Below, piece by piece: positions 24,686 through 33,541 of a stretch of 64,000 bases of DNA. A program made the position numbers and the translations under genes. The notes under the pieces were generated by a model. The model ran no database searches. It saw only the letters and a list, made by a program, of their open reading frames with translations, and was not told the DNA's origin. Origin of the DNA: JAAYJR01 sp964545315. Lineage in GTDB: Bacteria; Bacteroidota; Bacteroidia; Bacteroidales; Prolixibacteraceae. Where the stretch lies: assembly GCA_964545315.1 (NCBI GenBank), contig CAZJGI010000005.1, positions 28,682-92,681 on the forward strand, read 5' to 3'. The first letter of the stretch is position 1; each line of letters begins with the position of its first letter.

Positions 24686-25390
24686 TTACTCATGAAGGCC
24701 GCATTCTTTACCTGAATTTTGTTCCCACCACCATCGTCCGGCCCGGAAGTCCTCCCCGGGTTTAATGGCTCTTGTACAAGGTTCACAGCCAATGCTGATA
24801 AAACCTTTATCATGCAAAACGTTATAAGGTACATTGTTTTCCTTTATATACTGACGTACCTGATCAAGGCTCCATTCCAGAAGCGGATTATACTTGATGA
24901 TCTGGTTCCCATTGTCCCATTCAAATTCACGTAATGCTCTGCGGTTATCTGACTGTGAGGCACGAAGGCCTGTTATCCAGATCATTTCATTTTTAAGGGC
25001 ACGCTTTAGCGGAATTACTTTGCGTATATAACAACATTCTTTCCTGTTTTCAATAGATTCATAAAAACTATACGGGCCCTTTTTATTTAATAATTGTTCT
25101 ACTCTTTCAGCAGGTGGAAAATATGCAATGATCTCTTTGCCGTATCTCTCCAGGGTTGCCCGCCAAACTTTATATGTTTCTTCAAATAAACGGCCTGTAT
25201 CAAGGGTAGCAACTTTTACAGACAGGTTGTTTCTGAAAATAATATCAGTAATTACCTGATCCTCATAACCAAAACTTGTAGTAAAAATTACTTTACCGCT
25301 ATATTTGTTAATCAGGTAACTTATTTTATCTTTAATACCCTTACCTGATAAAACAGATTCCAAACCATTAACTAACTCATCCCCTTTCAT
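24686..25390 (-). CDS. cysH: adenylyl-sulfate (APS) reductase
   Basis: Reduces activated sulfate to sulfite in assimilation; 234 residues from the ATG at 25390 (the frame continues five codons to a TTG). The nucleotide-binding motif FTTSFGYEDQVI and the two cysteine pairs ECCYIRK and GCEPCTR mark the [4Fe-4S]-containing APS-reductase type. The catalytic Cys is in the C-terminal KECGLH. It lies 7 bp after the exonuclease gene, which makes a three-gene run with the DUF5063 gene. Cysteine biosynthesis is the expected role; no other sulfate-assimilation gene is in the window, and a direct link with the sulfatases is not shown. Confidence 0.92.
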   Translation of the reverse strand: MKGDELVNGLESVLSGKGIKDKISYLINKYSGKVIFTTSFGYEDQVITDIIFRNNLSVKVATLDTGRLFEETYKVWRATLERYGKEIIAYFPPAERVEQLLNKKGPYSFYESIENRKECCYIRKVIPLKRALKNEMIWITGLRASQSDNRRALREFEWDNGNQIIKYNPLLEWSLDQVRQYIKENNVPYNVLHDKGFISIGCEPCTRAIKPGEDFRAGRWWWEQNSGKECGLHE

Positions 25391-25397
25391 AAACAGA

Positions 25398-26015
25398 TTA
25401 TTCAAATTTTGTCAATTCATTACTATTTTCAGTATTAAAGAAACAGTTATATACTTTCAAGGCTACCCAGGCGTCGGTTGCTGCATAAAGTTTTTGTGCT
25501 TCAGAAAGTTCAGGCGATTCCCAATTGGAAAGTTGCTGTGATTTTGATATTCGAAATCCCAGTACAATTGCAGCCAGTTTTTTAAGACTGATATTTTTTA
25601 TACCGAACTGCTTTGCGTAACTCTGTAATTCAATAAATCCGGCTGGGTTAAATCTTTTTACCTGTTGCAAACTTTTAATATCGTCATGAATTGCCACCCC
25701 AGGTTTTATAATTTTTGGATCAGACAATAAGTTTTTGATTTCCAAGGGTAATCCCAGTTTATTTATCCTGAATAAAAAAGCATGATCTGAAGTAGATAAC
25801 TGCAGCAGTGCGACCTTATTCAGAGCTCCCTTTTTAAAAGACGGCCTGGTTTCAGTATCAAATCCAATAACAGAACATTTAGACAGATTTTTTACTGCAT
25901 AATCTACCTGTTGAGGCTGATCTACAACAATAACTTCCCCTTCAAACCACCTCAAAGGTAATGTGGCAAGTTCCTCTCTTGTTATGCTCTCTTTAAATTT
26001 CATCTGTCTTCTCAT
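25398..26015 (-). CDS. 3'-5' exonuclease of the DEDDy/RNase D-like family
   Basis: A stand-alone exonuclease domain of 205 residues. Exo I is GFDTETRP with Asp and Glu, Exo II lies in GVAIHDDIKSL, and Exo III is LYAATDAWVALKVY with the Tyr-x3-Asp of the DEDDy class. WRN- and RNase D-type enzymes remove nucleotides from the 3' end of DNA or RNA, using two metal ions. The gene overlaps the DUF5063 gene by 23 bp and ends 7 bp before cysH. This pairing with a DUF5063 gene is, as I recall, common in Bacteroidales. An alternative start lies four codons downstream. Whether the substrate is DNA or RNA is not visible. Confidence 0.9.
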   Translation of the reverse strand: MRRQMKFKESITREELATLPLRWFEGEVIVVDQPQQVDYAVKNLSKCSVIGFDTETRPSFKKGALNKVALLQLSTSDHAFLFRINKLGLPLEIKNLLSDPKIIKPGVAIHDDIKSLQQVKRFNPAGFIELQSYAKQFGIKNISLKKLAAIVLGFRISKSQQLSNWESPELSEAQKLYAATDAWVALKVYNCFFNTENSNELTKFE

Positions 26016-26628
26016 TCAAATTTGAATCCCAAAATTTATCAAGCCACTCAGATCTGCCTTTCTGGGGGTGGGTATTATTATCAACGCCACCGTCCTTAAC
26101 ATTTCCTGATTTACCGGTCATTATCATATGTATGGCCCTAAGCACATTGACCAGACGTTGACCCCAGAAATCTTCAAAATGGGATTCACAATCATACAAG
26201 GCATCATTCATTATCTCTTCATTACCGATGCTGTAAGCAATAATGAAATCTTTCAGGTCTTGATATATATCTGTCAGGTTTTCGGAAACACTTGCAGTTA
26301 CTGTTTCTTCTGAAAACTGAATATCAGGATCGAATACTTCATAATAGCTGTCTTCTTCTCCCATTGTCTCCTGCCATCGCTGAAGGATAATATTATAATC
26401 AAGCTCACTTAAATATTTTTCAAGTTCATCTTCAAGTATTTTTTCAGTTTTGGGAAGCAGGGCTGCCTTCAGATATAGCAAAGGCAGGATCCTTTGTAAT
26501 TTATAAAGGTTTTCCCTAACCGTAAATTTACGAACATTCTCTATCAGATTACAATACTCATTTGCTACTGTAACAAATTCTACAGTATTTTTTGAATAAA
26601 CCAAAGCATTTATACTATCATTATTCAT
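25993..26628 (-). CDS. DUF5063 domain protein
   Basis: An acidic, mainly helical cytoplasmic protein of 211 residues from the ATG at 26628 (the frame continues five codons to a TTG). Its pattern, with EYCNLIENVRKFTVRENLYK near the start and YDCESHFEDFWGQRLVNVLR near the end, fits DUF5063, a family of unknown function. No signal peptide or catalytic motif is visible. It overlaps the exonuclease gene by 23 bp, suggesting translational coupling and perhaps a shared role in nucleic acid metabolism; that is an inference. Confidence 0.8.
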   Translation of the reverse strand: MNNDSINALVYSKNTVEFVTVANEYCNLIENVRKFTVRENLYKLQRILPLLYLKAALLPKTEKILEDELEKYLSELDYNIILQRWQETMGEEDSYYEVFDPDIQFSEETVTASVSENLTDIYQDLKDFIIAYSIGNEEIMNDALYDCESHFEDFWGQRLVNVLRAIHMIMTGKSGNVKDGGVDNNTHPQKGRSEWLDKFWDSNLNEKTDEI

Positions 26629-26743
26629 AATAATGTAATTCAAAGAGATGCAAATGTAAAAAAGATTTTGAAGAATACTAGCCGCTTAATGTTATGATTG
26701 GAATGAACAGATCAGCTGATTGGTCATCCTTACACCTGTATAA

Positions 26744-28654
26744 TTATTTTTTTTCCTCTGCCCACTCAAGTTTACCATCAATTCTCAACACAATTTTTTT
26801 ATTATCAATTAGCCACTTAACAACTTCGATAATTTTATCTCTGTCACCGGACATATGAAAAATAAGTTTTTCGTATGTGCAGGGATCATTCAATATTTTT
26901 CTTACCCTGTCACTTATTTCATCAAATTCAAATGAGCTCAATCCTTTTTGTCTCATTGCCTGGCATACATCACAGGTTCCGCACTCAGGGGAATCAGATT
27001 CTCCAAAATAACGAAGTAACAGCCTGCTCCTGCAAATCGAGCTGTTAGTTGCATAATTAATAACTGCTTCTATGCGCTCAACGAAATCGGCTTTTCTCTG
27101 ATCATAATTATCTTTGGATAATCTTATTCTGTCTATCTGAATCCTTTCCTTGCTAAAATATATATAAGGAGTAGTTTTCCTTGGAATATAATCTATTATT
27201 CGTGATTTGCGCAGATATTTAAGAAATTTATAAACATCCTCCAAATCCAGGCCTGCTCTTTTAGCGAGCAGTTTTTCATCTATTATCACATAACCATTGA
27301 AAAGGCCTGTATATGAGCGAAGTATTAATTTTATAAACTGATCAAAATCAGCATTTGCAACCTGAAATTTGTACAGGTCGTCACGGGATACTGTAAAAAA
27401 GATCCGTGAAGGGCTGTCTATTTCTCCGGTAAACTCGATATATCCCTCACGTTGTAATATTTTCAGGCTGTTATAAACTAAAGTTTGTCCAAATTTATAT
27501 GACTGGGCAAAATTTCCAAGGTTAAATTCGAACACCTGGCCTTTTCCAAAACCTTCTGCCACCTGATAATAATTGCAGAGTGCCTGGTATACTCTTTTGA
27601 TCTTTTCCGGCTCAGGGAATGCTGTTGCAACATGTTTTTTAAGTTTGGTTTTATCTGCATTATTAAACAAAAAAACAGCAACTGCTTTTTTACCATCGCG
27701 CCCTGCCCTGCCTGCTTCCTGGAAATATGCTTCCAGCGAATCGGGAGAATCAAAATGAACAACAAACCTCACATCCGGCTTGTCGATACCCATGCCAAAT
27801 GCATTAGTAGCAACAATAACCCTGTTCTTCCCGGTCAGCCATTGATCTTGTTTGTAACTGCGTACTTCATTCTTCAGGCCGGCATGGTAATGATCTGCAG
27901 CAATGCCATATTTACATAACTCGCGGGCGATATCTTTTGATCCTTTTCTGCTTCTGACGTAAACAATGCCTGAACCTTTAACAGCCTTAAGTGTTTCAAC
28001 CAGATAATCAATTTTATTCTCCCGTAAACGCACCAGATAACTCAAATTGTCTCGCTGGAAAGACATCTTAAGCACATTCTCTTCACTAAATCCCAGTTTT
28101 TCCTGAATATCTTCCGCCACTTTAGGTGTGGCAGTTGCTGTAAGGGCCAGGAAGGGTATATCGGATAATATTTCCCTCAGTTTAATAATATTGAGGTAAC
28201 TGGGACGAAAATCATAACCCCACTGCGAAATACAATGAGCTTCATCAACAGTCACCAGATTTACTTTCATCCTCGAAAGACGCTCCTTAAAATTATCAGA
28301 GTTCAAGCGTTCAGGAGCCAAATACAAAAATTTATAATCTCCCCAAACTGCATTATCCAATGCAATGTTTATTTCGCGTGAAGTCATTCCGCTATGTATT
28401 TGTAAAGCTCTGATCCCTTTACGGTGTAAATTTTCAACCTGGTCTTTCATTAATGCAATAAGAGGAGTAATTACCAGGCATAATCCTTCCCCGGAAAGTG
28501 AATATACCTGAAAAGTAATTGATTTTCCACCACCTGTAGGCATGAGCCCTAAGGTATCCTTTCCCGAAGCAATTGAATTTATTATTTCTAACTGCAGGGG
28601 ACGAAAATCGGGGTATCCCCAATATCTGTTCAGTATTTGCCTGAAATTATCCAT
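26744..28654 (-). CDS. recQ: ATP-dependent DNA helicase RecQ
   Basis: A 3'-5' superfamily 2 helicase in recombination and repair, 636 residues. Motif I is GLMPTGGGKSITFQ, motif II is VDEAHCISQWGYDFRPSY and motif VI includes EAYFQEAGRAGRDGK. The RecQ-C-terminal zinc site is seen in CRSRLLLRYFG with CGTCDVC. The protein ends soon after the winged-helix region and lacks an HRDC domain, so it is the shorter RecQ paralogue common in Bacteroidota. It is transcribed away from guaB, with 181 bp between starts. Confidence 0.95.
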   Translation of the reverse strand: MDNFRQILNRYWGYPDFRPLQLEIINSIASGKDTLGLMPTGGGKSITFQVYSLSGEGLCLVITPLIALMKDQVENLHRKGIRALQIHSGMTSREINIALDNAVWGDYKFLYLAPERLNSDNFKERLSRMKVNLVTVDEAHCISQWGYDFRPSYLNIIKLREILSDIPFLALTATATPKVAEDIQEKLGFSEENVLKMSFQRDNLSYLVRLRENKIDYLVETLKAVKGSGIVYVRSRKGSKDIARELCKYGIAADHYHAGLKNEVRSYKQDQWLTGKNRVIVATNAFGMGIDKPDVRFVVHFDSPDSLEAYFQEAGRAGRDGKKAVAVFLFNNADKTKLKKHVATAFPEPEKIKRVYQALCNYYQVAEGFGKGQVFEFNLGNFAQSYKFGQTLVYNSLKILQREGYIEFTGEIDSPSRIFFTVSRDDLYKFQVANADFDQFIKLILRSYTGLFNGYVIIDEKLLAKRAGLDLEDVYKFLKYLRKSRIIDYIPRKTTPYIYFSKERIQIDRIRLSKDNYDQRKADFVERIEAVINYATNSSICRSRLLLRYFGESDSPECGTCDVCQAMRQKGLSSFEFDEISDRVRKILNDPCTYEKLIFHMSGDRDKIIEVVKWLIDNKKIVLRIDGKLEWAEEKK

Positions 28655-28767
28655 TAATCATATTGCAATAACTTTTCACTTTACAAATAATAACTATCAG
28701 CGTAAAATTAATATTTCTCCATTGTTTAACAATTTTTATTGATCCAAACGCTTTCAATGACAATATA

Positions 28768-28802
28768 TTTGGGTAGCCTTATTCTATTTTTTTGTAGTTT
28801 TG
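28768..28802 (+). promoter_or_regulatory. guaB promoter, Bacteroidota type
   Basis: TTTG (28768-28771) and TAGTTTTG (28795-28802) match the -33 and -7 consensus elements, with 23 bp between them, at the upper end of the accepted spacing. The guaB start lies 33 bp after the -7 element. Confidence 0.6.
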
Positions 28803-28835
28803 CGGTTTAAAATTTATTATTAAAAATAAAGTCCC

Positions 28836-30308
28836 ATGTCATTCTATTCTGAAAAAATAATTTTTGAAGGTTTAACTTTTGATGATGTCCTTTTAGTTCC
28901 TTTATATTCCGAGGTTTTACCTGTAGAGGTTGACCTGGCTTCAAAATTTTCGAGGTCAATAACTATAAATGCTCCTATAGTTACAGCAGCTATGGATACA
29001 GTGACTGAAAACAAAATGGCTATTGCCATTGCCAGGGAAGGAGGTATCGGGGTGATCCACAAAAACATGACAATTGATGAACAATCTCATCAGGTAACAA
29101 CTGTTAAAAGGGCTGAAAATGGAATGATCTATGATCCTGTAACGATTACCAGGGAAAAGAGAGTTGCTGATGCATTAGATATAATGGCAAAATTCAAAAT
29201 AGGGGGAATTCCTGTAGTTGATGAGCAGAATCATCTTGTAGGTATTGTTACTAATCGTGACCTGCGTTTTGAAAAGGACATGAACAGGCCGATAGAAGAG
29301 ATAATGACAAAGGAAAACCTTGTTTCTACAACTGAATCTACGGATCTTGAAAAAGCTGCTGCAATACTGCAGGAGTATAAAATTGAAAAATTACCTGTTG
29401 TAGATAAAAACAACAAATTGATAGGATTAGTAACTTACAAGGATATAACAAAAGCAAAAGATAAACCGTTTGCATGCAAAGATGAAAAAGGCAGGTTAAG
29501 GGTAGCAGCAGGCATTGGAAATGCTGCTGACACAATGGAACGGGTTGATGAGCTTATCAAAGCCCAGGTTGATGCGCTGGTCATTGACACTGCACATGCC
29601 CATACCAGGGGGGTGATAGAAATGCTCAAAAAAATAAAAGCTAAATATCCGGAAAAGGACATTGTAGCAGGAAATATAGGTACGGCAGAAGCAGCTATTG
29701 ACCTTGCTAATGCCGGCGCTGATGCCATAAAAGTGGGCATAGGCCCCGGATCAATATGTACTACCAGAATAATTGCCGGTGTGGGTGTACCTCAACTATC
29801 AGCAATCTACAGTGTTGCTGAAGCACTAAAAGGAAGGGGCATACCAGTTATCGCAGATGGAGGTATCCGGTATTCAGGTGATATAGTTAAAGCACTGGCT
29901 GCCGGTGCAAACTCAGTAATGGCGGGAGGATTATTTGCAGGTGTGGAAGAATCACCGGGGGAAACAATATTATACCAGGGACGTAAGTTTAAATCTTACC
30001 GGGGAATGGGTTCTATTGAAGCTATGCAAAAAGGATCGAAAGACAGATATTTCCAGGATATGGAAGAAGATATAAAAAAGCTGGTGCCGGAAGGTATTAC
30101 AGCACGCGTTCCGTATAAAGGAACCCTGTATGAGGTTATTTATCAATTGTTAGGTGGGTTAAGGGCAGGTATGGGATATTGCGGAGCTGAAAATATTGAA
30201 ATGCTCCAAAAAGCAAAATTTACAAAAATTACAAATGCCGGCGTACTGGAAAGCCATCCTCATGATGTTACAATAACCAGAGAAGCACCAAATTACAGTA
30301 GCCGGTAA
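28836..30308 (+). CDS. guaB: IMP dehydrogenase
   Basis: Oxidises IMP to XMP with NAD, the first committed step of GMP synthesis. Its 490 residues are standard. The N-terminus has the LTFDDVLLVPLYSEVLP signature. Two CBS domains occupy about residues 95-210 (GGIPVVDEQNHLVGIVTNRD and EKLPVVDKNNKLIGLVTYKD). The catalytic Cys is in GPGSICTTRI, with the active-site flap near MGSIEAMQKGSKDRYFQ. The gene has a recognisable promoter and is followed after 23 bp by three envelope genes that probably share its transcript, an order I know from other Bacteroidota. Confidence 0.97.
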   Translation: MSFYSEKIIFEGLTFDDVLLVPLYSEVLPVEVDLASKFSRSITINAPIVTAAMDTVTENKMAIAIAREGGIGVIHKNMTIDEQSHQVTTVKRAENGMIYDPVTITREKRVADALDIMAKFKIGGIPVVDEQNHLVGIVTNRDLRFEKDMNRPIEEIMTKENLVSTTESTDLEKAAAILQEYKIEKLPVVDKNNKLIGLVTYKDITKAKDKPFACKDEKGRLRVAAGIGNAADTMERVDELIKAQVDALVIDTAHAHTRGVIEMLKKIKAKYPEKDIVAGNIGTAEAAIDLANAGADAIKVGIGPGSICTTRIIAGVGVPQLSAIYSVAEALKGRGIPVIADGGIRYSGDIVKALAAGANSVMAGGLFAGVEESPGETILYQGRKFKSYRGMGSIEAMQKGSKDRYFQDMEEDIKKLVPEGITARVPYKGTLYEVIYQLLGGLRAGMGYCGAENIEMLQKAKFTKITNAGVLESHPHDVTITREAPNYSSR

Positions 30309-30331
30309 AGAATGTTAATGTAAAATTTGAA

Positions 30332-31189
30332 ATGTTTGATCTGCTGAATAAATATTTATTTCTGTCATTTTTATTTTTTCTGTTCCCTGAATGCAGAAAT
30401 GTTGGATCACCTGAAGATAAAATAATAGCAAGGGTGGGTACAACAACATTATATCACTCAGAATTATCATCTGTTATTCCTAATGATGCCATCCCTGAAG
30501 ATAGTGCAATGATGGCTGATGATTATATTAATAAATGGATAAAACAGGAACTTTTATTGCAAAAAGCAATGGAAAACCTTTCTCCCGAACAGAAAGATGT
30601 TACCCGGGAACTGGAAGATTATAAAAATTCACTCCTCATTTACAGATATAAAAATGAACTTATTGCACAAAGAATGGATACTACAATAACAGAGGAGCAT
30701 ATACTGGACTTCTATACAGAAAATAGTGCCAGTTTTAAATTGAAAAATAATATAGTAAAAGCAATTTTTATCAAAACTCCCAATGAACTGGCCAATCCCG
30801 AACAACTGCGTCAATTGTGCAGTAATGATAGCGAAGAAGGAATATTGGAACTTAGGGATTTTTGTGTGCGTTATGCCAAAAACTATGATATACTGACTGA
30901 CAGATGGGTGGATTTTGAAGTAATAGCAAATAAGATACCTCAATCTATAGATCAACCTGAACGCTTTTTAAGAAATAATGATATCATGGAATTTAATGAT
31001 TCTACCTATTATTATTTTATTAATATACAGGATTATAAATTGAAAAATGAACAAGCGCCTTTGGAATATGTGAGAGATAACATTAAAAATTTAATTTTGA
31101 ACCGCAGGAAAATCGAGTTTTTAAAACAAATAGAAAATAATGTATATTCAGAAGGTATAAGAAAAAACAATTTTAAAATATTTAATTGA
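30332..31189 (+). CDS. SurA/PpiD-like periplasmic protein without a parvulin domain
   Basis: A 285-residue protein with an N-terminal hydrophobic segment ending FPECRNVG, a possible lipoprotein signal (Cys in a poor lipobox). The helical N-terminal part (INKWIKQELLLQKAMENLS) and the segment TITEEHILDFYTENSASFKL match the chaperone region of SurA/PpiC-type proteins, but no parvulin signature (such as H-I-L or G-G-x-x-G) is present. It stands 7 bp before surA, so a chaperone role in outer-membrane protein folding is likely. Isomerase activity is not expected. Confidence 0.7.
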   Translation: MFDLLNKYLFLSFLFFLFPECRNVGSPEDKIIARVGTTTLYHSELSSVIPNDAIPEDSAMMADDYINKWIKQELLLQKAMENLSPEQKDVTRELEDYKNSLLIYRYKNELIAQRMDTTITEEHILDFYTENSASFKLKNNIVKAIFIKTPNELANPEQLRQLCSNDSEEGILELRDFCVRYAKNYDILTDRWVDFEVIANKIPQSIDQPERFLRNNDIMEFNDSTYYYFINIQDYKLKNEQAPLEYVRDNIKNLILNRRKIEFLKQIENNVYSEGIRKNNFKIFN

Positions 31190-31196
31190 AATAAAG

Positions 31197-32549
31197 ATGA
31201 ATAACGCGAATGTAAAAATGATTGTCTTATTCCTTATAATTTTTATATCTGGTAACATTATTGCTCAGGACAGAGTTGTTGATCAGATAGTTGCCATCGT
31301 GGGGAGCAATATCATTTTAAAATCAGACATTGAAAAGATGTTTATAGACCAACAGGCACAAGGGATCACATCAGAAGGTGATATGAAGTGTGAAATCCTG
31401 GAAAACTTTTTAATTGACAAGTTGCTTATAGCCGAAGCTGAGTTAGATACTCTTATTGAGGTTACAGACAGTCAGGTTAACCAGCAAATGGAAAGTCAGC
31501 TACAAATGTATATCGCACATTTTGGATCTGAACGTGCTGTTGAAAATTTCTTTAAAAAACCAATTGCTGAAATAAGAGCTGAAAATCAGCAGGTTATCAA
31601 AAATCAGCTATTAAGTGCACAGATGAGAAATAAGATAGTAAAGGATGTAACTATTACACCTTCGGAAGTAAGGCAGTATTACAGAGATCTTTCTGAAGAC
31701 GAGATTCCCGTCATGCCCCTGCAGTATGAATATGCACAAATTACCATGAAGCCTGCTATTGATATTGATGAAGAGAACAGGGTGAAAGCTGAATTACGTG
31801 AATTGAAAAGACGTATTGAGGAAGGGTCAAGTTTTGCAGCAATGGCAGTAATGTATTCTGAAGGCCCTTCCGCAAGTAGCGGTGGAGAAATAGGATACCT
31901 GGGACGTGCCCAGTTAGATCCTGCATATGCTGCAGTGGCATTTAACCTGAAAGGAGATAAAATCTCAAATGTAATAGAAACTGAATACGGATTTCATATA
32001 ATACAGCTAATTGACCGACAGGGTGAGAAAGTTAACACCAGGCATATACTTATGAAACCAAAAATTACTCCTGAAGCTAAGGAAAAGGCTTATAACCGCC
32101 TCGACAGCCTGGCCAACCTGATAAGGAAAGAAGAAATTTCTTTTGCTGAAGCTGCAAGAATCTTCTCAGCTGATAAAAATACACGTAATAACGGGGGTAT
32201 GGCAATAAACTCAAATTCAGCTTCATCAAAATTTACTATCGAAGAACTGGACGGAGATGTTAGCAAGGTACTCCCCTCCCTGAAAATAAATGAAATTTCA
32301 GACCCTTTTGAAACTCTTGACCAGGACAGCAGGCAAACTGTATATAAGATCATAAAACTTATAGATAAAACTGATGCCCATAAGGCAAATCTCCAAAAAG
32401 ACTATCAATATTTGGGAGATATATTTCTTGCACAAAAAAAAGAAAGGGTATTGAGGGAATGGATAAACGATAAACAGGCACAGACATATATCAAGATAGA
32501 CCCAACCTATGCTAACTGCAATTTTGACTTCAGTAACTGGATCAAATAA
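31197..32549 (+). CDS. surA: periplasmic peptidyl-prolyl isomerase/chaperone SurA
   Basis: An outer-membrane-protein chaperone of 450 residues with a signal peptide ending GNIIAQ. The N-terminal chaperone domain includes DQIVAIVGSNIILKSDIEKM. The first parvulin domain (about 175-280) has SEGPSASSGGEIGYLGR, and the second begins at NTRHILMKP. It lies between a related chaperone-like gene and moxR. The domain order (chaperone, parvulin, parvulin, C-terminal helix) is that of classical SurA. Confidence 0.9.
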   Translation: MNNANVKMIVLFLIIFISGNIIAQDRVVDQIVAIVGSNIILKSDIEKMFIDQQAQGITSEGDMKCEILENFLIDKLLIAEAELDTLIEVTDSQVNQQMESQLQMYIAHFGSERAVENFFKKPIAEIRAENQQVIKNQLLSAQMRNKIVKDVTITPSEVRQYYRDLSEDEIPVMPLQYEYAQITMKPAIDIDEENRVKAELRELKRRIEEGSSFAAMAVMYSEGPSASSGGEIGYLGRAQLDPAYAAVAFNLKGDKISNVIETEYGFHIIQLIDRQGEKVNTRHILMKPKITPEAKEKAYNRLDSLANLIRKEEISFAEAARIFSADKNTRNNGGMAINSNSASSKFTIEELDGDVSKVLPSLKINEISDPFETLDQDSRQTVYKIIKLIDKTDAHKANLQKDYQYLGDIFLAQKKERVLREWINDKQAQTYIKIDPTYANCNFDFSNWIK

Positions 32550-32578
32550 TAATTATTGATATTTAAAATCAAATAAAC

Positions 32579-33541
32579 ATGAATTTCAAAAACGACGTTG
32601 AGGCACTTGATGCCCTGCGCGATAAATTTCATAATCTGCTGAACGAGATCACCAGGGTTATTTACGGACAGGACAAGATTATCACTGAAGTGCTGGTAGC
32701 CCTGTTTAGCCGGGGACATGTCCTTCTAATAGGTGTACCAGGCCTGGCTAAAACCCTTATGGTAACAACTATCGCAAAAATTCTGGGCTTAAAATATAAC
32801 CGTATACAGTTTACACCTGATCTAATGCCCTCAGACATTATAGGAACCGAAATTTTGGATAAAGAAAGGCAGTTCAGGTTCGTTAAGGGTCCTCTTTTTG
32901 CCAATATTATCCTTGCCGATGAGATTAACCGCACACCTCCAAAAACTCAGTCTGCCTTACTGGAAGCCATGCAGGAACAGGCAGTTACCTCAGCAGGTCA
33001 GCGTTTTGAACTGGAAAGTCCGTTTTTTGTCCTGGCAACTCAGAATCCAATAGAGCAAGAAGGTACATATCCCCTTCCCGAAGCACAGCTTGACAGGTTT
33101 ATGTTCTCTGTATGGCTGGATTATCCTAAATATGAAGATGAATTGACTATAGTAAAAAATACTACTTCAAATCTTCAGTTTGACCTTCACCCTGTTATAT
33201 CAGGAAAAGAAATTATATTTTTCCAGAATCTTATCAGAAAAATCCCTATTAATGATAATGTTTTACATTATGCAGTAACCCTTGCTGCAAAAACCCGACC
33301 GGGTAATGGAATGGCCTCAGGACATGCAGAGCAATACCTTAAATGGGGGGCAGGCCCAAGAGCATCTCAGTATCTGGTGATAGGAGCAAAAACACATGCA
33401 GCCCTGCACGGAAAATATTCACCCGATATTGAGGATGTGAAAGCAGTAGCACCTTCTATTCTCAGACATAGGATAATTAAAAATTATAAAGCCGAGGCAG
33501 AGAATATTTCTGTTGAAACAATAATTGAAAACCTGATTTAA
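32579..33541 (+). CDS. MoxR-family AAA+ ATPase
   Basis: A cytoplasmic AAA+ ATPase of 320 residues, the normal MoxR size. Walker A is GVPGLAKT, Walker B is ILADEINR, sensor 1 lies in FVLATQNPIEQEGTYPLPEAQ and the C-terminal lid contains GPRASQYL. MoxR proteins act as chaperones that often work with von Willebrand A domain proteins; none is next to it here. Its stop overlaps the ostA start by one base (TAATG), so the two are translationally coupled. The genomic position suggests a role in envelope assembly. Confidence 0.92.
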   Translation: MNFKNDVEALDALRDKFHNLLNEITRVIYGQDKIITEVLVALFSRGHVLLIGVPGLAKTLMVTTIAKILGLKYNRIQFTPDLMPSDIIGTEILDKERQFRFVKGPLFANIILADEINRTPPKTQSALLEAMQEQAVTSAGQRFELESPFFVLATQNPIEQEGTYPLPEAQLDRFMFSVWLDYPKYEDELTIVKNTTSNLQFDLHPVISGKEIIFFQNLIRKIPINDNVLHYAVTLAAKTRPGNGMASGHAEQYLKWGAGPRASQYLVIGAKTHAALHGKYSPDIEDVKAVAPSILRHRIIKNYKAEAENISVETIIENLI